A stretch of DNA of 12,637 nucleotides from Bordetella parapertussis (GTDB taxonomy: Bacteria > Pseudomonadota > Gammaproteobacteria > Burkholderiales > Burkholderiaceae_C): the NCBI GenBank assembly GCA_945900695.1, contig CAMDJU010000055.1, forward strand, positions 1 to 12,637. Direction: 5' to 3'. The position numbers and the translations under genes are program-made. The notes beneath the pieces are model-generated. The model had not been told where the DNA came from. It saw only the letters and a list, made by a program, of their open reading frames with translations, and searched no databases. Shown one piece after another: positions 6,901 to 12,637 of the stretch (positions within the stretch are counted from its first letter, which is position 1; every line of letters starts with the position of its first letter).

Positions 6901-7884
6901 TTGATCATCGACTCACATGCCCACGTCGTGGTGCCACCCGAGAGCTACAAATTCATGGCCGAGCTGGTGGCCAGCCGCTCCAACCCTTCCTTTCCGCCAA
7001 AGCTGACCGACGAAGCGGTGCGCGTGGCCGGTCAGACCATCATTGATTTGATGGACCGGGTGGGGACCGACATCCAGTTTTTGTCGCCGCGCCCCTACAT
7101 GCAAATGCACTCCGTCAAGCCGGCCCGGGTCACCGCGCTGTGGACGCAGCACATGAACGATTTGGTGTTTCGCACGGTCACCATGTTCCCCACCCGTTTT
7201 CGAGCGGTCGCGGGCTTGCCGCAATACCGCGATACCAGCCCGGTCAATTGCTTTGATGAGCTGGAGTTTCGCGTCAAAGAGCAGGGTTTCATTGGCTGCT
7301 TGCTCAACCCCGATCCCACCGAGGGCGACACCATGCCCCCACCCGGCTTGGGTGACGAGTTTTGGTACCCGCTGTACGACAAGTTGTGCGAGTTGGATAT
7401 TCCGGCCTTGGTTCACTCGGCCGGCAGTTGTCAGCCGCGCGAGAGCTACACCTTGAAGTTCATCAACGAAGAAAGCATTGCCATCCATTCCTTGATGAAC
7501 TCGCCGGTGTTCAAAAAGTTCCCCCATCTCAAGTTGATCATTCCGCACGGTGGCGGTGCGATTCCGTACCACATGGGTCGTTTTCGGGCCTGGTCCGTGC
7601 GCAATGGCGGGGAGTACTTTGACGACCAACTCAAGCGTTTGCACTTTGACACCACCACTTACGATAAGCACGCTTTGGAGTTGCTGTTCAAAGTGGTCGG
7701 CCCTGATCGGGTGTTGTTTGCCACCGAAAAACCAGGCACGGGCAGCGCCGTTGACCCCACCACCGGTCTGGACTTTGACGACTTGAAGCCGGTGATCGAA
7801 GGCATCGATTTCTTGAGCGAACAAGACAAACGCAACGTCTTCGAGTGCAACTGCACCCGTTTGTACAGCCGCTTCAAGTTCTGA
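6901..7884 (+). CDS. Amidohydrolase family protein, LigJ-like (4-oxalomesaconate hydratase family)
   Basis: This is a 327-residue TIM-barrel metalloenzyme of the amidohydrolase-2 group. It resembles LigJ of protocatechuate 4,5-cleavage, which adds water to the oxalomesaconate-derived acid to give 4-carboxy-4-hydroxy-2-oxoadipate. Shared landmarks: His6 and His8 in IDSHAH; GFIGCLLNPDP (129-139); FWYPLYDKL with ELDIPALVHSAGSC (His172); LIIPHGGGAIPYH (His216); and LFATEKPG (Glu276) followed by VDPTTGLDFDD. These give the zinc-ligand set expected of LigJ. The start is TTG at 6901, fixed by AGGAGAA at 6889-6895 and by the MIIDSHAH opening. It lies six bases before the dioxygenase gene. The family match, from memory of LigJ, is strong. 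Other members of the wider group are decarboxylases (gamma-resorcylate, ACMSD), so the exact reaction is inferred from context. Confidence 0.88.
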   Translation: MIIDSHAHVVVPPESYKFMAELVASRSNPSFPPKLTDEAVRVAGQTIIDLMDRVGTDIQFLSPRPYMQMHSVKPARVTALWTQHMNDLVFRTVTMFPTRFRAVAGLPQYRDTSPVNCFDELEFRVKEQGFIGCLLNPDPTEGDTMPPPGLGDEFWYPLYDKLCELDIPALVHSAGSCQPRESYTLKFINEESIAIHSLMNSPVFKKFPHLKLIIPHGGGAIPYHMGRFRAWSVRNGGEYFDDQLKRLHFDTTTYDKHALELLFKVVGPDRVLFATEKPGTGSAVDPTTGLDFDDLKPVIEGIDFLSEQDKRNVFECNCTRLYSRFKF

Positions 7885-7890
7885 GCCGCC

Positions 7891-8886
7891 ATGGCCTCGA
7901 TTGTTTTGGGCATGGGGGTGTCGCACACCCCACTGTTGGCGCTCACGGTGGACCAATGGCAACGCCGCTCGGAGGTGGACTTTGCCAACACGGCACTGAA
8001 CCATTCAGATGGCCGCTTGGTCACCTACGAACAGTTGTTGGCCGAGGTGGGGCCGAAATATGCCCATGAGGTGAACTTCGAGACCTTTGCCCAAAAGTCC
8101 AAGGCCTGTGACCAGTCTTTGGACCACTTGGGGGACGTGTTGGCCCAAGTGGCCCCCGATGTGGTGGTGATTGTGGGAGACGACCAACGCGAGTTGTTCA
8201 CATCGGCCAATCAACCGGCCATGGCCATCTACCACGGGGACCGCTTCATCACCAGCAACAAATACGGCCACCCTGACAGCCCTGAATGGATTCAGCAAAT
8301 GGGCCGGGGTTATTTGATGGACGATTTGCACACCGTGCCAGCCAGCAGTGATTTGGCCTTGGCGCTGATCGAACGCTTGATGGATGCCGACTTTGATGTC
8401 GGGGCTTGCTCCCATGTGGCTCACCCAGAGGACGCAGGTTTTGGCCATGCCTATGGCTTCATCATCAAGCGCTTGTTCCGGGGCAAACCCATACCAGTGC
8501 TGCCGGTTTTGCTCAACACCTACTACGGCCCCAATGTTCCCAGCGCGCGGCGATGCCATGATTTTGGTTTGGCCCTGGGCCGTGCCTTGCGCGACTGCCC
8601 CCAAGACCTGCGGGTGGCGGTGGTGGCCTCGGGCGGATTGAGCCACTTCATCGTCGATGAAGCTTTGGATCAAACGATTTTGCAGGCCTTGCAAAGCGGG
8701 GACCACCAAGCTTTGCGCGATCTGCCGCGCGGTGCGTTGAACTCGGGCTCGTCAGAAATCCTCAATTGGGTGGTGACAGCGGGTGCTGTGAAAGAGCTGC
8801 CATTGACTTGGCACAAATACCACAGCTTGCGCCGCACATCCGCAGGCACCGGGGTGGGCGCGGCCTTTGCCTTGTGGCAGGCTTGA
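7891..8886 (+). CDS. LigB-superfamily (class III) extradiol ring-cleavage dioxygenase-like protein
   Basis: This 331-residue protein has the LigB fold of type II extradiol dioxygenases, which open catechol-type rings with non-haem Fe(II). It aligns with protocatechuate 4,5-dioxygenase beta chain: His12 in GVSHTP (iron ligand), His186 in FGHAYGF, His252 in GGLSHFIVD (catalytic His), and Glu289 in SSEILNW (iron ligand). The segment VVVIVGDDQRELF matches VVILVYNDH of LigB, but the second iron-ligand His is replaced by Gln99, with Asp97-Asp98 beside it. An insertion around residues 40-62 is absent from LigB. No alpha-chain (LigA) domain or separate ligA gene is present. It follows the LigJ-like gene by six bases with no strong ribosome-binding site, so coupling is likely. 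The superfamily call is secure; activity and substrate are not. Confidence 0.87.
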   Translation: MASIVLGMGVSHTPLLALTVDQWQRRSEVDFANTALNHSDGRLVTYEQLLAEVGPKYAHEVNFETFAQKSKACDQSLDHLGDVLAQVAPDVVVIVGDDQRELFTSANQPAMAIYHGDRFITSNKYGHPDSPEWIQQMGRGYLMDDLHTVPASSDLALALIERLMDADFDVGACSHVAHPEDAGFGHAYGFIIKRLFRGKPIPVLPVLLNTYYGPNVPSARRCHDFGLALGRALRDCPQDLRVAVVASGGLSHFIVDEALDQTILQALQSGDHQALRDLPRGALNSGSSEILNWVVTAGAVKELPLTWHKYHSLRRTSAGTGVGAAFALWQA

Positions 8887-8913
8887 GCGCTCAGCCATGG
8901 CCTTGGAACATTT

Positions 8914-8930
8914 GGGGGCGGTGAGCCCCC
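8914..8930 (+). other. GC-rich hairpin in the leader of the Rieske gene
   Basis: Arms GGGGGC (8914-8919) and GCCCCC (8925-8930) pair perfectly around a GGTGA loop. It sits in the only sizeable gap (59 bases) before the last operon gene, three bases upstream of the AGGAGAA ribosome-binding site (8934-8940). No T-run follows, so it is unlikely to be a full terminator. An mRNA-processing or stability element, or a translation modulator, is possible. Confidence 0.55.
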
Positions 8931-8945
8931 TTCAGGAGAACGCGC

Positions 8946-10253
8946 ATGCTCAGTACCGAACAGAATCAACAGCTCACCCAGGTGGGGGCGGGCACGCCCA
9001 TGGGCGAATTGCTGCGCCGCTATTGGATGCCGATCGCGGGCGTGTCAGATTTCGATCACCAAGCCACCAAAGCCATTCGGCTGTTGGGCGAAGACTTGGT
9101 GCTGTACAAAGACTTGAGCGGCACCTATGGCCTGGTGGACCGCCAATGCGCACACCGGCGTGCCGACCTGAGCTACGGCATGGTCGAGGCCAAAGGCCTG
9201 CGCTGCAATTACCACGGCTGGAACTTTGATGAAACAGGGCGCTGCATTGCCCAACCCTATGAAGACACGGTTTACCCCGAACGCAATGCCAAAGACCGCA
9301 TCCGCATCAAGTCCTATCCGGTGCAAACCAAGGGCGGAATGTTGTGGACGTACATGGGGCCGCAGCCAGTGCCTTTGCTGCCCGATTGGGAGGCCTTTTC
9401 TTGGCCGAATGGGTTCAGCCAGGTGGTCATCACAGCGGTGCCTTGCAATTGGTTCCAGTGCCAAGAAAACTCTATCGATCCGGTGCATTTTGAATGGATG
9501 CACGAGAACTGGGGCAACCGCCTGCGCACCGGCAACACGCACTTGGGCCCGACCCATTTGAAGTTGGCTTTCGATGAGTTTGAGCATGGCTTTACCTACC
9601 GGCGCATCAAGCAAGACAGCGATGAGCACAACCAAGCTTGGACGGTGGGCCGGGTGTGCCTCTGGCCCAATGGTTTTTTCTTGGGCGAGCATTTCGAATG
9701 GCGCGTCCCCATCGACGACCACAACACCCTGAGCATCACCTGGAAATACACCCGCGTGCCCGCCGGGCGCGAACCCTATGTGCAAGACCACATCCCGACC
9801 TGGCACGGCCCCCTCCAAGACGAACACGGTCGCTGGATCGACACCCATGTGATGAACCAAGACTTTATTGCTTGGGTCGGACAGGGCGTGATCGCAGACC
9901 GCAGCCAAGAGTCGCTGGGTGCCAGCGATGGCGGTGTGGTGGCCATTCGTCGGCGCTTTTTTGATGAAATGACCCGCATTGCGAATGGCGAAGAGGCCAA
10001 AGGCATCTTGCGCGACCCTGCCAAAAACCAACGCGTGGTGTTGCCTATGATGGACCGCGATGAATTGCTCCAAGCCCACACGGTCGCGCAAATCATGGCC
10101 AATCCGCGTTTGAAAATCCTCTACGCCACCTATCCGTTTCAAGCGGGTCAACCCGAGGCGGTGCGGCAGGCTTTTTCAAACGCGATGGGCATCGAGGCCA
10201 AAGCCTATGACGGCATTGTGTTGCCGCGCAGCACGGAGAAATCGGCCCCTTAA
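8946..10253 (+). CDS. Rieske non-haem iron oxygenase, alpha subunit (phthalate dioxygenase-like)
   Basis: This 435-residue oxygenase component would hydroxylate or O-demethylate an aromatic acid using O2 and electrons from a separate reductase. The N-terminus (LSTEQNQQLTQVGAGTPMGE, LLRRYWMPIAG) is typical of the phthalate/phenoxybenzoate group. The Rieske [2Fe-2S] motif is Cys68-x-His70 and Cys87-x2-His90 in QCAHRRAD and CNYHGW. The mononuclear iron site is His181 and His186 in SIDPVHFEWMH with Asp306 in MNQDFIAW; Asp178 is the likely bridging residue for intersubunit electron transfer. The segment GVIADRSQESLGASDGGVV is also characteristic. AGGAGAA at 8934-8940 fixes the start. It ends the plus-strand operon; no ferredoxin or reductase gene adjoins it. 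In pathway logic it would act before the ring-cleavage enzyme, preparing a diol or removing a methyl group. Confidence 0.93.
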   Translation: MLSTEQNQQLTQVGAGTPMGELLRRYWMPIAGVSDFDHQATKAIRLLGEDLVLYKDLSGTYGLVDRQCAHRRADLSYGMVEAKGLRCNYHGWNFDETGRCIAQPYEDTVYPERNAKDRIRIKSYPVQTKGGMLWTYMGPQPVPLLPDWEAFSWPNGFSQVVITAVPCNWFQCQENSIDPVHFEWMHENWGNRLRTGNTHLGPTHLKLAFDEFEHGFTYRRIKQDSDEHNQAWTVGRVCLWPNGFFLGEHFEWRVPIDDHNTLSITWKYTRVPAGREPYVQDHIPTWHGPLQDEHGRWIDTHVMNQDFIAWVGQGVIADRSQESLGASDGGVVAIRRRFFDEMTRIANGEEAKGILRDPAKNQRVVLPMMDRDELLQAHTVAQIMANPRLKILYATYPFQAGQPEAVRQAFSNAMGIEAKAYDGIVLPRSTEKSAP

Positions 10254-10302
10254 AGCGCCCGCTTAAACCGATGGCAAGCCGAGCCGTCGATCGCACGCCC
10301 GG

Positions 10303-11232
10303 TCAGGCTGAGCCCCCGATGATGACGCCCGTGCCCAACACCCCCAAGGCGGCGGCCAGCACGGCATACCGATTGACGGCCTCGCGCTTTTGAAAAAACA
10401 CCAAGGCCACCAAGATGGTCAGAAAAACATCCATCGACACGATCAAGGTGGCCCGCGACAAAGAGCTCCAGTCAATCGCCACAAAATAAAGCAATTGACC
10501 GGCTGAGGCCAATATGCCTGCACTGAGCAGCCAAGGGTTGGGCTTTTGCAAGGTGTTTTTCACCGCCTCGCGGTAACTTTGCAAAAACACCGCAGAGGCC
10601 AAAAATAGAACTGCCCCCACCAGGGCCCCCAGCATGGCACCGAAAGCCGGTTCGCTGATGTGCAACAGGCCAAATTTGCGCGACATATTGCCTGCGGCAT
10701 AGGCCCCCGCCGAGACCACGCCGTACACCATGCCCATGCGCAAGGTCTGGCGGGTGGGCCCCTGGTGCGCGGCGCCACTGGGGTCCAGGGGTGTGATTTT
10801 TTGTTTGGACTCCCACACCAGCACCCCAAACCCCGCAAATATCAAGACCATGCCCAACATCGCTGACAGGTTCAGGCTTTCACCCAAACACAGCACACCC
10901 AGCATCACCGAGAACAAGGGCACCAAGCGTTTGACCGAAGAGCTGCGCACCGCGCCCATGTATTGCACGCTGGAATGGAAAAACACCCGCCCCACAAAAA
11001 TGGTCAAGGCGCCGGCTGCCGCAAACCAAGCCAGTCCCGTCATGTTCAAGGCCTGCCAATCGGTTCCGCCTCCGATCAACCACACCACACCTGCGATCAA
11101 GGCGGTCAGCAAGATGGACAAAAAAGCCCCGTTCTCCCCACCTTGGTGAGAAGAGCCTCGGGCAATACAGGTATTGGCCCCCGCCCAACAAGTGGCCGCG
11201 AGCAAAGCAATGATGTCAGCCCAAAAGCTCAT
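10303..11232 (-). CDS. DMT superfamily transporter, two EamA domains
   Basis: This 309-residue inner-membrane protein has about ten predicted transmembrane helices in two homologous halves, split by a polar loop near residues 140-165 (SKQKITPLDPSGAAHQG). The N-terminus (SFWADIIALLAATCWAGANT) is a first helix with the usual EamA Trp/Ala pattern. The second half begins GMVYGVVSAGAYAAGN and ends with VLGTGVIIGG. Members export or import small metabolites and amino acids; the substrate cannot be read. No ribosome-binding site is visible upstream of the ATG at 11232, but no better start exists without losing helix 1. It follows the third RraA-family gene by 63 bases on the same strand and converges with the Rieske operon, 49 bases apart. 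An uptake or efflux role for the pathway compound is inference from location. Confidence 0.9.
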   Translation of the reverse strand: MSFWADIIALLAATCWAGANTCIARGSSHQGGENGAFLSILLTALIAGVVWLIGGGTDWQALNMTGLAWFAAAGALTIFVGRVFFHSSVQYMGAVRSSSVKRLVPLFSVMLGVLCLGESLNLSAMLGMVLIFAGFGVLVWESKQKITPLDPSGAAHQGPTRQTLRMGMVYGVVSAGAYAAGNMSRKFGLLHISEPAFGAMLGALVGAVLFLASAVFLQSYREAVKNTLQKPNPWLLSAGILASAGQLLYFVAIDWSSLSRATLIVSMDVFLTILVALVFFQKREAVNRYAVLAAALGVLGTGVIIGGSA

Positions 11233-11295
11233 AAATACGATATGGCAAAAAAGAGGACGGGGGGAAATCCTCAGCGCAACCGCATGGCCAGGGGT

Positions 11296-11886
11296 TCACG
11301 CATGGGCTTGGATGTGCTTCCAAATCGATTGAATGTAGTCACGCGGCACGACCACCAAACCATTGTGATCGGCGATGAGCAAATCGTCACACTCGACCCG
11401 AACGCCGCCGATGACGACCGCCAAGTTGAAGGCCTCGACCCGCACCCGTTTGGTGCCGTGCCTGGCTTGGCGGCCTCGGGCCAGCCAGGGCAGTTGGGGC
11501 TGGGTGCCGGGGTCTTGGCGGCATGCGCCATCGATCACCACCCCGGCCACCCCCCTGGCCAGTGCCCGCGCGCTCACCTGGTCATCCCACACACAACAGT
11601 CCAGGCGTTCGCGGTTGTCAATGGCAATCACGTAGCCTTCCGGTACGTCGTCGATGTAGTCGCCGATGCCACCCGACGGGGTGCGCTCATCGGGGGTGCC
11701 GCAGGGCATGAACTGAACGGTGAAAGCGCGTCCGCAAAAGGCTGTGCTTGAGCCTGCCAAGGGGTGAATGCCTGTGCATTGGCCATGCACGCCCAGCGCA
11801 TCCAGCGCGTCGCTGATCACCGATGTAGACAGCTTGGCAAATGAGTGAACGGGGTGAAATCCGCTGAGGGTGGTGTGCAGTGACAT
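11296..11886 (-). CDS. RraA family protein, copy 3, altered active-site motif
   Basis: This third RraA-like protein, 196 residues, is encoded between an aldo/keto reductase and a transporter. The frame is open to 11970, but that would overlap the reductase gene; the ATG at 11886 (MSLHTTLSGFHP) leaves a 25-base gap and fits the family start. No clear ribosome-binding site is seen. Landmarks: LSTSVISDALDALGVHGQC, IGDYIDDVPEGYVIAIDN, GVAGVVIDG, ARGRQA, RVRVEAFN, and LLIADHNGLVVVP. Two features are odd. The usual Arg-Asp pair after VIDG is Arg123-Gln124-Asp125 (ACRQDPG). The protein also stops right after IQSIWKHIQAHA, about 35 residues earlier than copies 1 and 2. It may have lost aldolase activity or changed substrate. 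It resembles copy 2 (GDYIDDV) more than copy 1. Confidence 0.82.
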   Translation of the reverse strand: MSLHTTLSGFHPVHSFAKLSTSVISDALDALGVHGQCTGIHPLAGSSTAFCGRAFTVQFMPCGTPDERTPSGGIGDYIDDVPEGYVIAIDNRERLDCCVWDDQVSARALARGVAGVVIDGACRQDPGTQPQLPWLARGRQARHGTKRVRVEAFNLAVVIGGVRVECDDLLIADHNGLVVVPRDYIQSIWKHIQAHA

Positions 11887-11911
11887 GGTGATGTGGGGGG
11901 TGAATTTCAGT

Positions 11912-12637
11912 TCAAGTGGGAGCCAAGGCAAACAATTCGTGCCAGGTGTCCATGATCGATTGCATGTCATCCGCGCTCAATGCGCCTTTGCGCAGGCCAG
12001 CGATGGCACCATGCAAATGTGACAACTCGGAAAAACCAGCCACCGTGGTGGTGATGCGCGGGTCGGTGATGTTGAAGCGATAGGCCAAGGCGGCCATGGC
12101 ATCGGTGCCTTGAATGCCCAGGCGCGTGACCAAGCGCGCAGCCAACTCCACTTCGCGTTTGTATTGCGCGGCATTGCGGGTGAAACCCCCACCAGCGATG
12201 GGGTGACGGGTCAAGGTGTTGGCGGCGGCCGACATCAAAGCACCCCCACCCAAAGCCCGAAAGCCTGCGATGGCCACACCGTTTTCAGCTGCCATGCGCG
12301 CCATGCCCCGGTAGTCCGCTGGCCCGTTGACGCGGGTGGTGCTCGGGTCCAGCAGCGAAGAGGGGTTGAGCATGTTGAGCCAAATGTTGAGGATCGACAC
12401 CGCTGGATGCGACACCAGGGGTGCCAAGGCGGTGGGGTGGGCCTCTTCGCAGGCGATGCCGCCAATGCGCACTTTGCCTGCAGCGATCACCTCGCTCAAA
12501 CCTGCCAATGCACCGTCGGGGCGCAAATAGTCGTCCACCACCAACGGGGCCCAGGTGGTGCGTTGCCAATCGTGGTGCAGCGATGGTGGGTTGTGGATCA
12601 TCAAGATGTCGACATGGTCGGTGCCCAAGCGGCGCAA
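11912..12637 (-). CDS. Aldo/keto reductase, N-terminal part outside the window
   Basis: This is an NAD(P)H-dependent aldo/keto reductase of the bacterial broad-substrate type. The frame is open at the right edge, so the start and the N-terminal strands with the catalytic Asp, Tyr and Lys lie outside. The visible part begins LRRLGTDHVDILMIHNPP, where the His is the fourth member of the catalytic tetrad. It continues with LSEVIAAGKVRIGGI, the barrel strand VSILNIWLNML, and near the end AALAYRFNITDPRITTTVAGFSEL, split by the usual nucleotide-binding region. The closing helix DDMQSIMDTWHELF is typical. A weak likeness to pyridoxal 4-dehydrogenase or aldose dehydrogenase types is possible, but not firm without the missing part. 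It is the first visible gene of the minus-strand group AKR, RraA copy 3, transporter. Confidence 0.88.
   Translation of the reverse strand: MRRLGTDHVDILMIHNPPSLHHDWQRTTWAPLVVDDYLRPDGALAGLSEVIAAGKVRIGGIACEEAHPTALAPLVSHPAVSILNIWLNMLNPSSLLDPSTTRVNGPADYRGMARMAAENGVAIAGFRALGGGALMSAAANTLTRHPIAGGGFTRNAAQYKREVELAARLVTRLGIQGTDAMAALAYRFNITDPRITTTVAGFSELSHLHGAIAGLRKGALSADDMQSIMDTWHELFALAPT

Noticed and set aside
6913..8004. Long minus-strand open frame (363 codons) antisense to the LigJ-like gene
   Set aside because: The plus strand carries a complete metalloenzyme with all zinc ligands and a ribosome-binding site. The antisense product is low-quality, His/Gly/Val rich, with no motif; it is a GC codon-bias shadow.
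9045..10151. Long minus-strand open frame (368 codons) antisense to the Rieske gene
   Set aside because: The plus strand has full Rieske and iron motifs. The antisense product shows no domain and a composition typical of shadow frames.
10250..10267. Small inverted repeat between the converging Rieske and transporter genes
   Set aside because: Only four contiguous base pairs with a mismatch beyond; no T-run. I see no convincing terminator in this 49-base gap.
11887..11970. Longer RraA copy 3 starting at 11970
   Set aside because: It would overlap the aldo/keto reductase by 59 bases and add a Pro/Trp-rich stretch not seen in the family.

Overview
The window reads as chromosomal DNA of a betaproteobacterium, most likely a Burkholderiales/Comamonadaceae relative. 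I infer this from moderately high GC, the pepA-holC pair followed by a small Pro-rich ORF, a LivK-type binding protein, and a dense set of aromatic-acid catabolism families. No rRNA, tRNA, insertion sequence, phage gene or CRISPR array was seen. There is no gene-free stretch over 300 bases.

Layout. (1) 1-1615, plus strand: housekeeping block with the 3' part of leucyl aminopeptidase pepA, DNA polymerase III chi subunit holC, and a 93-aa protein of unknown function, all joined by 1- or 4-base stop/start overlaps. (2) 1735-2868, plus: a stand-alone periplasmic branched-chain-amino-acid-type binding protein, ended by a perfect hairpin at 2894-2917. (3) 2940-4951, minus: a GntR/FCD repressor-type regulator followed by a class V aminotransferase. 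(4) 4952-5086: a divergent control region with a perfect 12-bp palindrome and repeated half-sites. (5) 5087-10253, plus: a tight six-gene operon of RidA-family protein, two tandem RraA/aldolase-family proteins, a LigJ-like amidohydrolase (4-oxalomesaconate hydratase family), a LigB-superfamily extradiol dioxygenase, and a Rieske oxygenase alpha subunit. (6) 10303-12637, minus: aldo/keto reductase (cut by the window edge), a third RraA-family protein, and a DMT/EamA transporter, probably one transcript converging on the operon.

Interpretation. The six-gene operon looks like a pathway for a carboxylated aromatic or N-heteroaromatic acid. The Rieske enzyme would hydroxylate or O-demethylate the ring, the LigB-type enzyme would open it, the LigJ-like enzyme would hydrate an oxalomesaconate-like product, and an RraA-family aldolase would cleave it to pyruvate and an oxo-acid. 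The divergent GntR regulator is the obvious candidate controller. The substrate cannot be read from the sequence.

Several points make it non-standard. LigC, LigI and LigU equivalents and a Rieske reductase are absent. RidA is present. RraA is present three times. The ring-cleavage enzyme has Gln where the second iron-ligand His of LigB stands. These features make this operon the best candidate for undescribed biochemistry in the window.
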